Shown: positions 1 through 6,505, counted from the first letter of the stretch. The stretch: DNA of 6,565 nucleotides from a bacterium (GCA_021839785.1 JAKCAB010000569.1:1-6565), one strand, 5' to 3'. A program made the numbers and translations. Notes: generated by a model from the sequence alone, not told the origin.

Positions 1-1799
1 TGGCGGTGCACGACTTCGGCCAGGCGGGCGGCTACGCGTACTTGTTGATGGAGTTCGTGGACGGCGTGAACCTGCGCCAGCTCGAGCGCGCCGGCCGCCT
101 TTCGCCGCGGGACGCCCTGGCCATCGTGCCCCAAGTCTGCGATGCGCTCCAGTACGCCCACGACGAAGGCGTGGTGCACCGTGACATCAAACCCGAAAAC
201 ATCCTCGTGGACCGGCGCGGCCGGGTGAAGATTGCGGACTTTGGCCTGGCCCGGCTGCTCGCGGTCGGGCGCGCAGACGAACGGCTGACCGGCGAAGGCC
301 AGGTCATGGGCACGCCGCATTACATGGCGCCGGAGCAGGTCGAGCATCCGCGGGAAGTCGATCATCGCGCGGACATTTTTTCCCTCGGCGTGGTGTTCTA
401 CGAACTGCTGACCGGCGAACTGCCGTTGGGCAAATTCCCGCCGCCGTCGCGCAAGGTCGAGATCGACGTGCGGCTGGACGACGTGGTGTTGCGGGCGCTC
501 GAGAAAGAACCGGCGCGGCGTTACCAGCAGGCTGGCGAGGTCAAGACCGATGTCGAAACCATCGCCCGGACGGTGCCGCCGCCGCTGGCTGCGCCCGCGG
601 TTTTCGGCCCTCGCCGGTGGTGGGCGCCGCTTGCGCTGGGCCTCTTTCTGCTCGGCACGCTGGGCACGTTGCTGCTGATGACGGTGTCGTACCGGCATGA
701 GCTGGCGCTGATTTTCGGCGGGCTGGCGCTGGCGCTGGCGTTGGTCTTCGGCGGCTTAAGCTGGCAGGAGCGCCTCAGCAAAGGGGTGGTCCTGGCTACG
801 GCTCTCCTCTTCATTGCCGGCGGGGTCACGGTGGCCATCCTTACCGGAGTCTTCGCGCTGCCTTCCGCCACGCAACGCCAGGCGCTGCTGCGGCAGCAAG
901 CGGAGGAGCGCCAAAGCGCGAAAATCGCGGCGGACCTCGCACCTTCGCTACCCCAACTGAAATCCGGATCGCTCGAACAGCGTCGGGAGGCCGCCTTGCG
1001 GCTCCACAACGTCGGACCGCGCGCGCAATTTGCCGTCCCAAACTTGATCGCGGCGACGCGCGATGAGGACTGGCAGGTGCGCATGTTGGCTGCTGCGACG
1101 TTGGGTTACATTGGCGCGCCGGCCGGAACTCAAGCGGTCGCCGCGCTGCGCCGCGGGATTGGCGACACCGACCAGCGGGTGGCCTTCAACGCCGCGCTGG
1201 CCCTGACCAAGGTCGCGCCCAGCGATCCGGCCAGCATTCCGTTGCTGATGACCACGCTCGCAAACCGCCCGGCCAACGATCAATTTGGCCTCTGGGAAAT
1301 CCAGCGCCGCGAAGCCGCCGAGGCGCTCGAAAAGCTGGGATTCCGCGACCTGCCCCCCATGCCCGCCGCGCCGGTTTCGCCCGAGACAACGGACTCCAAC
1401 GCCGAGGTGCTGCCAAGCACGGAAGCTGATCTTCCGACTTCGCCGCCTGCCGCTTCGCCCGCGGAATTTGTCGCCCGGGCGCCGCCTGTGGTGATCGCCA
1501 CCGTACCCGAAGCTGGCGCCTCCGGCGTGGATCCGGCGCTGGCGGAAATTCGGGTGACTTTCAGCGAGCCCATGCGCGCCGGGCAGTGGTCCTGGACCGC
1601 CGGCGGCGAGGCGAGTCTTCCGGAGACGACCGGGGAACCCAGTTACCGCGGCGACCGCCGCACTTGGGTGCTGCCCGTGAGACTCCAAGCCGGCCGGTGT
1701 TACGCCCTTTGGCTGAACCGCGAGAACTCCGCAAGTTTTGCGGACCAGGACGGCCAGCCTGCGGTTCCGTACCTGCTGGTGTTCCAGACCCGAAAGTGA
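1..1799 (+). CDS. Membrane Ser/Thr protein kinase with HEAT and Ig-like tail (5' partial)
   Basis: Transfers phosphate from ATP to Ser/Thr on partner proteins. The frame is open to the left window edge, so the glycine loop and ATP-binding lysine lie outside; the GTG at position 6 is an internal valine, not a start. Counting from that codon as 1: catalytic loop HRDIKPEN at 58-65, DFG at 78-80, activation segment ending MAPE at 107-110, and DIFSLG at 123-128, all intact for an active Hanks-type kinase. Three hydrophobic segments follow at about 205-227, 231-252 and 259-284. HEAT-like helical repeats span about 315-445, then a Pro/Ala/Ser-rich linker at 450-490 and an SbsA/Big_5-like Ig domain at 492-595. 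With three membrane crossings the tail would be periplasmic, which suits a sensor; with two it would be cytosolic. The secreted protein 71 bases downstream carries the same Ig domain. Kinase assignment is certain; the ligand and substrates are unknown. Confidence 0.93.
   Translation, partial: AVHDFGQAGGYAYLLMEFVDGVNLRQLERAGRLSPRDALAIVPQVCDALQYAHDEGVVHRDIKPENILVDRRGRVKIADFGLARLLAVGRADERLTGEGQVMGTPHYMAPEQVEHPREVDHRADIFSLGVVFYELLTGELPLGKFPPPSRKVEIDVRLDDVVLRALEKEPARRYQQAGEVKTDVETIARTVPPPLAAPAVFGPRRWWAPLALGLFLLGTLGTLLLMTVSYRHELALIFGGLALALALVFGGLSWQERLSKGVVLATALLFIAGGVTVAILTGVFALPSATQRQALLRQQAEERQSAKIAADLAPSLPQLKSGSLEQRREAALRLHNVGPRAQFAVPNLIAATRDEDWQVRMLAAATLGYIGAPAGTQAVAALRRGIGDTDQRVAFNAALALTKVAPSDPASIPLLMTTLANRPANDQFGLWEIQRREAAEALEKLGFRDLPPMPAAPVSPETTDSNAEVLPSTEADLPTSPPAASPAEFVARAPPVVIATVPEAGASGVDPALAEIRVTFSEPMRAGQWSWTAGGEASLPETTGEPSYRGDRRTWVLPVRLQAGRCYALWLNRENSASFADQDGQPAVPYLLVFQTRK
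1479..1790 (+). repeat. Ig-like (SbsA/Big_5-type) domain, copy 1, kinase tail
   Basis: Encodes the 104 C-terminal residues of the kinase from APPVV to VFQT. It aligns without gaps to residues 30-133 of the next gene, with 58 of 104 residues identical by hand count. Shared blocks are LAEI, WSW, PETTG, VLPV and AVPYLL. The N-terminal pattern, with P-x-x-G-A followed by VD and then a VT-[FY]-S strand, is typical of Big_5/SbsA Ig-like domains; the family name is from recall. Confidence 0.8.
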
Positions 1800-1857
1800 C
1801 TTTAGCGGACGGCCGGTCCTGACCGCAGGCGCGGCCCCGTGAACAAACGACAAACCG

Positions 1858-1864
1858 AAAGGAG
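1858..1864 (+). promoter_or_regulatory. Ribosome binding site of the secreted Ig/HEAT protein
   Basis: AAAGGAG lies 6 bases before the ATG at 1871, a near-ideal Shine-Dalgarno. It fixes the start that gives a signal peptide. No convincing promoter or terminator is visible in the 71 bases after the kinase stop, so co-transcription with the kinase is plausible. Confidence 0.75.
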
Positions 1865-1870
1865 AAACCC

Positions 1871-3442
1871 ATGAAACGAATGATTGCCCTCGCACTCGCC
1901 GTGACGGCGGTCCTGCCTTTGAGACGCGCCGTGGCCGCCGAGATTTCCCTCGACTCCGCGCCGCCCGTGGTGGTGAAGACCACGCCCGTGGCCGGCGCCA
2001 CCGACGTCGATGCCGGTCTGGCCGAAATCCAGGTCACTTACAGTAAGGCGATGCAGGATGGTAATTGGTCCTGGTGCACTTGGAGCCAGGAGAACTACCC
2101 CGAAACCACGGGCAAGCCGCGTTACCTCGCAGACGGCCGCACCTGCGTGCTGCCCGTGAAACTTCAACCCGGCAAGTTTTACGCGATCTGGCTGAACAGC
2201 GAGAAGTTCAAGAACTTCAAGGACGGCCAGGGCCGCGCGGCGGTGCCGTACTTGCTCACGTTCAGCACTGGGGGCGCGGCACAGTCCGCCGGCACGACGC
2301 CAGACGCGGTTTCCGCCAACGCCGCCGAGGTGCGGACTTACGAGGTCAACAAGGCGGTCGCGGAGTTTCCGGTCACGGAGGATTTGTCCACACCAGAAAC
2401 AGCCTGTGTCGCTTGGCAGCGCGCGAACGCAAACAAGGACGCGCAGGCGATCAGCCGGCTGAGTTGGGTGCCGCTCGATCCTGCGGGCCAGGAAGCGTGG
2501 TATCGCAACGAGCAGACGCGCGACCCGGAAGGGCTGGCGGTCTATTTGAAGGCGGTCGCTGAATCGAAGATCGTGGCGGTCCAAATCTGGCGCGGCGAAC
2601 TGGCCAACGTCGTCGCCTTCCTGCGGTTCCCGGAAGGCAAGGGACGCGCCCCTTACAGCGCGCGCTGTTTTGGCAGGATCGGCGGGGAGTGGAAGAATCT
2701 GGGCGAAGACCGCCTGCCGGACCTCGAATCAGCCAAGGCGAACTTCGAGCAGAAAACGGACGGCCTGTTTCTACAGTTCGCCGGGTTGAAGGCGCAGCTC
2801 GCTGCTGCCGCCGGCCGTCCAACCGCGGCAGCCGACTCGTACGAGTCGCTCCTCAACGCCGATCAGCGCCTAGTGTTGGACTGGTCCAACCGCCAGTTTC
2901 GCAGCTTTTTTGACGCGCGCACTTTCGAGGGTTGGTCGGCGAAAGAACGGAGCGACCTCGAAACGCGCCTCATCGACGCGCTCAAAGGGCCGCAGAACCG
3001 GGATTATTACCAGGCCATCAACACGCTCGCGGCGCTGCGTTCGCAGAAGGCGGTGCCTGCCCTGCTGGGCATCGCCGCGGATCGCCGCGAGAAGGACAAC
3101 CGCGACCGCTGGATGGCCATCCGCGCCCTCGGCATCATCGGCGACAAATCGGTCGTGCCCGAGTTCGTCCACCTCGTCTATCACGCCAACGTCAACACGC
3201 GGTGGTGGGCGCAGATTTCGCTCGTCCGCCTGACCGGCCAGAACTTCGGCAAGGACTGGCAGGCCTGGGGCGCCTGGTGGAATGCGCAGAACGGTCAGCC
3301 CCCATTCCAGCCGGAAATAGTCCACTGGTACCGCGATCCGCAGTGGAGCGACCCGGCTCAACTCGAGAAGAATCTGGCCGAGAGCGACGAAAAATTCTTC
3401 GCGAGCTTGCGGCCCACCGCCGAAGCGAAAAGCCAGGAATGA
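1871..3442 (+). CDS. Secreted Ig-like/HEAT-repeat protein of unknown function
   Basis: A 523-residue exported protein. Residues 1-23 look like a signal peptide: K2 and R3, a hydrophobic stretch to about 17, and a likely cut after AVAA or VAA near 22-23. An arginine pair at 18-19 inside the signal is unusual. Residues 30-133 are an Ig-like domain matching the kinase tail. Residues about 172-305 form a mixed alpha/beta region beginning with TPETACVAWQRA, which resembles NTF2-like folds only loosely. An Ala-rich linker follows at 308-325. Residues about 378-460 are HEAT-like repeats (AVPALLGIA, RWMAIRALGIIGD, VVPEFVHLV), then a Trp-rich stretch with TGQNFGKDWQAWGAWWN. That last pattern is familiar from HEAT proteins of Verrucomicrobia and Planctomycetes. 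No enzymatic motif is visible. A structural or ligand-binding partner of the upstream kinase is the best inference from the shared domain. Confidence 0.85.
   Translation: MKRMIALALAVTAVLPLRRAVAAEISLDSAPPVVVKTTPVAGATDVDAGLAEIQVTYSKAMQDGNWSWCTWSQENYPETTGKPRYLADGRTCVLPVKLQPGKFYAIWLNSEKFKNFKDGQGRAAVPYLLTFSTGGAAQSAGTTPDAVSANAAEVRTYEVNKAVAEFPVTEDLSTPETACVAWQRANANKDAQAISRLSWVPLDPAGQEAWYRNEQTRDPEGLAVYLKAVAESKIVAVQIWRGELANVVAFLRFPEGKGRAPYSARCFGRIGGEWKNLGEDRLPDLESAKANFEQKTDGLFLQFAGLKAQLAAAAGRPTAAADSYESLLNADQRLVLDWSNRQFRSFFDARTFEGWSAKERSDLETRLIDALKGPQNRDYYQAINTLAALRSQKAVPALLGIAADRREKDNRDRWMAIRALGIIGDKSVVPEFVHLVYHANVNTRWWAQISLVRLTGQNFGKDWQAWGAWWNAQNGQPPFQPEIVHWYRDPQWSDPAQLEKNLAESDEKFFASLRPTAEAKSQE
1958..2269 (+). 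repeat. Ig-like (SbsA/Big_5-type) domain, copy 2, secreted protein
   Basis: Residues 30-133 of the secreted protein, directly after the signal peptide. It is the second member of the duplicated pair described for the kinase tail. Both ends line up at the same residues (APPVV start, F-x-T end), so the unit was copied as a whole domain. Confidence 0.8.
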
Positions 3443-3582
3443 AGGGCGGCCAGGCTCGCCGGCACCGCCTTTTGCCGGCGGCAAACGAACGTCGGTCGGG
3501 GTGCGCGCCACGGATTCTGAGCTGGCGCCGCCCCGGCCACGGCGCTTGGCTGGGGTGCCCAATCCCGCACTCGCCCAGACGC

Positions 3583-3589
3583 GGAAGGG
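3583..3589 (+). promoter_or_regulatory. Possible ribosome binding site of the sigma factor gene
   Basis: GGAAGGG ends 12 bases before the TTG at 3602. The spacing is long but workable. The frame is open back to a TGA at 3518-3520, and no ATG, GTG or TTG occurs in frame between that stop and 3602, so TTG is the first usable start. Confidence 0.45.
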
Positions 3590-3601
3590 CGCTCGACCGA
3601 T

Positions 3602-4348
3602 TTGACTGCGACTTCTTCATCTCAGACCGCCGGAGGCTCCGGCGACGTTTTTGCCACGACGCACTGGACGGTGGTGCTGGCCGCCGGCCGGCTTGGCGCG
3701 CCCGCCGCCAATGTGGCGCTGGACGCGCTTTGCCGAGCCTACTGGTATCCGCTCTACGCGTACGTCCGCCATCGGGGCTTTTCGAAAGAGGATGCCGAGG
3801 ATCTCGTGCAAGGCTTCTTTGCGCGGTTCCTGAAACGCAATTACCTCGCCGGCCTGAGCAGCGAGCGCGGCCGTTTCCGCGCCTTTCTGCTGGCGGCGCT
3901 GAAGCATTTCCTGGCCAACGAATGGGACCGCACTCAGCGCCAGAAACGTGGCGGCGGCGAGGTCCCGCTCGCGCTCGACTGGGCCGGCGCCGACACGCGT
4001 TACCGCATCGAACCGGCCGATCCGCTCAGCCCGGACAAGCTCTACGACCGCGCCTGGGCCACGGCGTTGCTCGAGCGTGTGATCGAGCGGTTGCGCGCGG
4101 AATCCGCAGCCGGCGGGCGGGCGGACTTCTTCGAGACGGTGAAGGAACTTCTCGCGCTGGGCAAGGCCGCGATTCCGTATGCCGAGGCGGCGGCCCGCAC
4201 GGGCTTGAGCGAAGGCGCCGTGCGCGTGGCGGTGCATCGCCTGCGCCAGCGATACCGCGAACTGCTGCGCGAAGAGATCGCCCAAACGCTGGCCGACCCG
4301 GCGCAGGTGGAGGACGAACTGCAATCGCTGTTCGCGGCGTTTGGGTAA
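3602..4348 (+). CDS. ECF-like RNA polymerase sigma factor
   Basis: Directs core RNA polymerase to a specific promoter set. It has 248 residues, longer than ordinary ECF factors (about 170-200) but in line with the large verrucomicrobial and planctomycete group. Residues 17-27 (FATTHWTVVLA) are the N-terminal signature of that group. Region 2 spans about 41-110 with DAEDLVQGFF at 64-73 and the RFRAFLLAALKHF helix at 91-103. Region 4 spans about 155-225, with the helix-turn-helix around PYAEAAARTGLSEGAVRVAV (192-211) and a basic helix HRLRQRYREL. The linker between the regions is long (about 111-154). The start is TTG at 3602; the first 23 residues include ten Ser/Thr. No anti-sigma gene is adjacent. 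The nearest candidate regulator is the kinase upstream, by analogy with kinase-linked ECF groups. Its target promoters are unknown. Confidence 0.9.
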   Translation: MTATSSSQTAGGSGDVFATTHWTVVLAAGRLGAPAANVALDALCRAYWYPLYAYVRHRGFSKEDAEDLVQGFFARFLKRNYLAGLSSERGRFRAFLLAALKHFLANEWDRTQRQKRGGGEVPLALDWAGADTRYRIEPADPLSPDKLYDRAWATALLERVIERLRAESAAGGRADFFETVKELLALGKAAIPYAEAAARTGLSEGAVRVAVHRLRQRYRELLREEIAQTLADPAQVEDELQSLFAAFG

Positions 4349-4351
4349 AGC

Positions 4352-4386
4352 GTGGGCGGACGTCATGTCTGCTGACGCCGCCTCAC
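4352..4386 (+). terminator. Strong bulged hairpin just after the sigma gene stop
   Basis: Begins three bases after the TAA. GTG+GGCGG+CGTCA (4352-4365, with A4360 bulged) pairs with TGACG+CCGCC+CAC (4373-4386, with T4383 bulged): 13 base pairs around a 7-base loop TGTCTGC. No T tract follows (CGGAAAACC comes next), so it is not a classic intrinsic terminator. It may end transcription weakly, protect the sigma mRNA 3' end, or be a recognition site. Confidence 0.5.
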
Positions 4387-4466
4387 CGGAAAACCTTCGG
4401 CGGTTGCCGACCTTGTACGGATGGCGCGAGGGGGTTCATTGGTCCGTTGACGATGCCGCGCGCTTC

Positions 4467-4474
4467 AGGGAAGG
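4467..4474 (+). promoter_or_regulatory. Ribosome binding site of the antitoxin gene
   Basis: AGGGAAGG lies 7 bases before ATG 4482. It supports 4482 over the in-frame starts at 4341 (overlapping the sigma gene) and 4365, which would add 47 or 39 residues with no recognisable motif. Confidence 0.7.
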
Positions 4475-4481
4475 TTTCTCC

Positions 4482-4691
4482 ATGAAAACGTCGGCGTTTG
4501 AGCTTGCTTTGCATCATTGGCCTTATGGCTTGGAGCTTCAGCCGTCTCGCAACGGGCTGTTGCTGCGTCCCCGCCGCAAAGCCCGCGCGAACTGGGCCAA
4601 AGCTTTCCGCAAGCCGATGCGTTTTACCGACGAGCTCGCGGTTACTCGTGAGTTGACCAATGCGTTTGATCGCGAGGAATGGGAATGGTGA
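4482..4691 (+). CDS. MazE/PemI-like antitoxin, 69 residues
   Basis: Small protein expected to bind and neutralise the MazF/PemK-type toxin encoded just after it. The identification rests on its position (its TGA at 4689-4691 overlaps the toxin ATG at 4685) and on its C-terminal half: RNGLLLRPRR (23-32), NWAKAF (37-42) and FDREEWEW (62-69) match the usual C-terminal, toxin-binding part of MazE proteins that partner such toxins. The usual N-terminal AbrB/SpoVT strand pattern (GNS...IPK) is absent; residues 1-20 read MKTSAFELALHHWPYGLELQ and are not recognisable in any of the three frames. So it may be a variant family or an internally shortened gene that cannot bind its own operator. Twenty-four of 69 codons end in A or T, against 9 of the first 60 in the propeller gene, suggesting separate origin. 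Confidence 0.65.
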   Translation: MKTSAFELALHHWPYGLELQPSRNGLLLRPRRKARANWAKAFRKPMRFTDELAVTRELTNAFDREEWEW

Positions 4692-5006
4692 TTGAGCGGT
4701 TTGACATCTTCCTGGTCAAACTCGACCCAACGGCAGGCGCGGAAACGCCAAGACCCGTCCGTGCGTCGTCGTTTCTCCCGACGAACTCAACCGCGCCGTC
4801 GCTACTGTCATCATTGCGCCGATGACCACTGTTCGTCGCGGCTGGCCCACCCGCGTGGGAATCGCCTTTCAAGGCAAGGCGGGCGAAATCGCGCTCGACC
4901 AAATCCGCGCCGTGGACAAAAGCGACTCGTCAAACGGCTCGGCAAGCTGACTCCCGAAACGGCGGTCTTGGTTCTGGACACGCTCGGCGAACTTTTTGCG
5001 CCGTGA
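4685..5006 (+). pseudogene. MazF/PemK-type toxin broken by two 1-base losses
   Basis: MazF-family toxins are endoribonucleases that cut mRNA at short motifs. Joining three frames rebuilds a full-length protein of about 107 residues. From ATG 4685: MVIERFDIFLVKLDPTAGAE. After a missing base at 4745-4746, from 4747: AKTRPCVVVSPDELNR, VIIAPMTT, GEIALDQIRAVDKS. After a second missing base at 4924-4925, from 4926: LVKRLGKLTP to GELFAP, ending at TGA 5004-5006. Residues expected at the MazF active site, the Arg of KTRP and the Thr of PMTT, remain in the rebuilt protein. As written, translation from 4685 stops at 4823-4825 after 46 residues and loses the second half. The otherwise clean match means the breaks are recent, or are assembly errors; neither lies in a long homopolymer. 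Start overlaps the antitoxin stop, implying translational coupling in the ancestor. Confidence 0.85.
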
Positions 5007-5023
5007 AGGAAACGGAACGCTCA

Positions 5024-5052
5024 GCCTGACGCCGCGGCGAGGCGGGCTTTTT
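5024..5052 (+). terminator. Possible intrinsic terminator after the toxin gene
   Basis: Eighteen bases after the toxin stop, CGCC (5030-5033) can pair with GGCG (5041-5044) around a 7-base loop; alternatively GCCT (5024-5027) pairs with GGGC (5044-5047). A run of five T follows at 5048-5052. The stem is short, but GC-rich stem plus T run in the right place fits a terminator of the toxin-antitoxin transcript. Confidence 0.45.
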
Positions 5053-5242
5053 GCACCGCCCGAAGACAACCGCTGTTCGCGGCGTTCGAATGAATGCCGC
5101 CGCCACCGCGCGTGGCCGGCGATCAACTGGCTGCGGAGTCCGGTCCGAAACCGGAAGTTTCGCTGCCACGACTGTGATGGCGCAGCGTGGATCGCCATTG
5201 ACGGCCCGTGTCGGCGGCGCCGAGTCTTCGCCTACGACGCTC

Positions 5243-6454
5243 ATGAACACGATCGGTTTGACCCTCGGTGCTCTGTTCGGATTCGCGCTCGCCGCCACGG
5301 CCGGCGATCCGCAGTGGCAACACCTCTCCAGCAAGCGCGGCGACCTGCCGGTGCCGCCCGGCGGTTCGCAACAGCAGACCGGCGCGTTGATCGGGGACTT
5401 CGACGGCGACGGGGTGAACGATTTCATCCTGAGTTTCCGCCAAAAGCCGCCGGCGCTGGTCTGGTACCGCCGCACCGCGAACGGCTGGGAAACTTACGTG
5501 ATCGACAAGGACTACCTGACCGTCGAGGCGGGTGGCGCGGCGTACGACATCGACGGCGATGGCGACCTCGACGTGGTTTTCGGCGGCGACTGGCAGAGCA
5601 ACCAAGTCTGGTGGTGGGAAAACCCGGCGTCGCACTTCGACCAGGCCACGCCGTGGAAGCGGCACGTCATCAAAAAGGACGGCAAGACCCAGCACCACGA
5701 CCAGACCTTCGGCGATTTCCTCGGCACCGGCAAGGCGCAGCTCGCGTTTTGGAACCAGCAGGCCAAGGCGCTGTTCCTCGCCGAAATTCCGGCGCATCCG
5801 CGGACTGCCGATGGTTGGCCCCTGACTGCGATCGTCTCCGGCACCAGCGCCGGCTCGACGCCGTACACGGAAGGCATGTCGGCGGGCGACATCGACGGCG
5901 ATGGCAAGATCGATTTGCTCGCGTACAACGCCTGGTACAAGCACACCGGTGGAAAGGATTTCCAGGCGACCAAGATCGCGGACGTTGGCGGGCTGATCTT
6001 CGCGGGCCAGTTGGTCGAAGGCGGGTTGCCGGAGATCGTCATCTCGCCTGGCGACGGCAGCGGGCCGGTCAAGTGGTATGCCTGCCAGGGCGACCCGACC
6101 CGGACCGGTTCGTGGGTCGGCCACGATCTGATCGGCCGCGACGTGATCCACGGCCACAGCCTCCAACTCGGCGACATCAACGGCGATGGCCACCTGGACA
6201 TCTTCGTCGCCGAGATGGCCAAGTGGCACGAACAACAACCCCAGCCTGACAACCCGAAAGCCACGGCGTGGATTTTTTACGGCGACGGCAAAGGCGACTT
6301 CCGCAAGACCGAATTGGTCGTGGGCGAAGGCTGGCACGAGGCCCGGCTGGCGGACTTGGACGGCGACGGCGGCCTCGACTTGCTGAACAAGCCGTACAAC
6401 TGGGAAACGCCGCGCGTGGACGTGTGGCTCAACAACGGGACCGCAAAGCGCTGA
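5243..6454 (+). CDS. Secreted VCBS/FG-GAP repeat protein, probable seven-bladed beta-propeller
   Basis: A 403-residue exported protein from ATG 5243, chosen because it places a signal peptide (hydrophobic residues 4-18, likely cut after ATA at 20) at the N-terminus. The frame stays open upstream to about 5051 with ATGs at 5090 and 5177, but those would bury the signal. No clear Shine-Dalgarno precedes 5243. Five DxDxDG calcium loops begin at residues 52, 102, 216, 311 and 371 (DFDGDG, DIDGDG, DIDGDG, DINGDG, DLDGDG). Two weaker equivalents sit between them, GDFLGTGKAQLAF near 157 and FAGQLVEGGLPEIVI near 253, giving seven units at 40-60 residue spacing, as in integrin-alpha-like propellers. 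It ends with WETPRVDVWLNN. No catalytic domain, anchor or sorting tail is visible. Likely role is carbohydrate or surface binding, but the substrate is unknown. Codon use is strongly GC3-rich, like a native gene. Confidence 0.88.
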   Translation: MNTIGLTLGALFGFALAATAGDPQWQHLSSKRGDLPVPPGGSQQQTGALIGDFDGDGVNDFILSFRQKPPALVWYRRTANGWETYVIDKDYLTVEAGGAAYDIDGDGDLDVVFGGDWQSNQVWWWENPASHFDQATPWKRHVIKKDGKTQHHDQTFGDFLGTGKAQLAFWNQQAKALFLAEIPAHPRTADGWPLTAIVSGTSAGSTPYTEGMSAGDIDGDGKIDLLAYNAWYKHTGGKDFQATKIADVGGLIFAGQLVEGGLPEIVISPGDGSGPVKWYACQGDPTRTGSWVGHDLIGRDVIHGHSLQLGDINGDGHLDIFVAEMAKWHEQQPQPDNPKATAWIFYGDGKGDFRKTELVVGEGWHEARLADLDGDGGLDLLNKPYNWETPRVDVWLNNGTAKR

Positions 6455-6505
6455 GCGGCTACACGGCTACGGCCAGCCCGGGGCCGGAAGGAAGCCCAAA
6501 CTCAG

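Noticed and set aside
6..8. GTG as the kinase start
   Set aside because: It falls inside the kinase domain, just before the HDFG stretch and the hinge; the frame is open to the window edge, so the real start is upstream.
723..740. Three tandem CTGGCG units
   Set aside because: They encode Leu-Ala in a membrane helix; this is expected low complexity, not a functional DNA repeat.
948..1895. Long open frames on the minus strand opposite the kinase, and similar ones opposite other genes
   Set aside because: Arg/Gly-rich shadow translations of GC-rich coding DNA with no motif or ribosome binding site.
3465..3481. CCGCC/GGCGG hairpin after the secreted protein gene as terminator
   Set aside because: Only 5 bp, no T run, and GC-rich chance pairing is common here.
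4446..4451. TTGACG as a -35 box for the antitoxin gene
   Set aside because: No matching -10 element at proper spacing before the ribosome binding site at 4467.
4341..4481. N-terminal extension of the antitoxin from 4341 or 4365
   Set aside because: A good ribosome binding site marks 4482, and the extension shows no family motif.
2932..4485. A 517-codon + strand frame spanning the HEAT protein end and the sigma gene
   Set aside because: It overlaps two well-supported genes in another frame, is Arg-rich and low in complexity, and matches nothing recognisable.
4692..5006. Independent 104-residue + strand gene starting near 4692
   Set aside because: Only its last 26 residues are meaningful; they are the third-frame end of the broken toxin.
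5123..6337. Minus strand 404-codon frame opposite the propeller gene
   Set aside because: It is the antisense shadow of the DxDxDG repeats, giving repeated AIAVDV-type strings; the + strand protein has clear motifs and a signal peptide.
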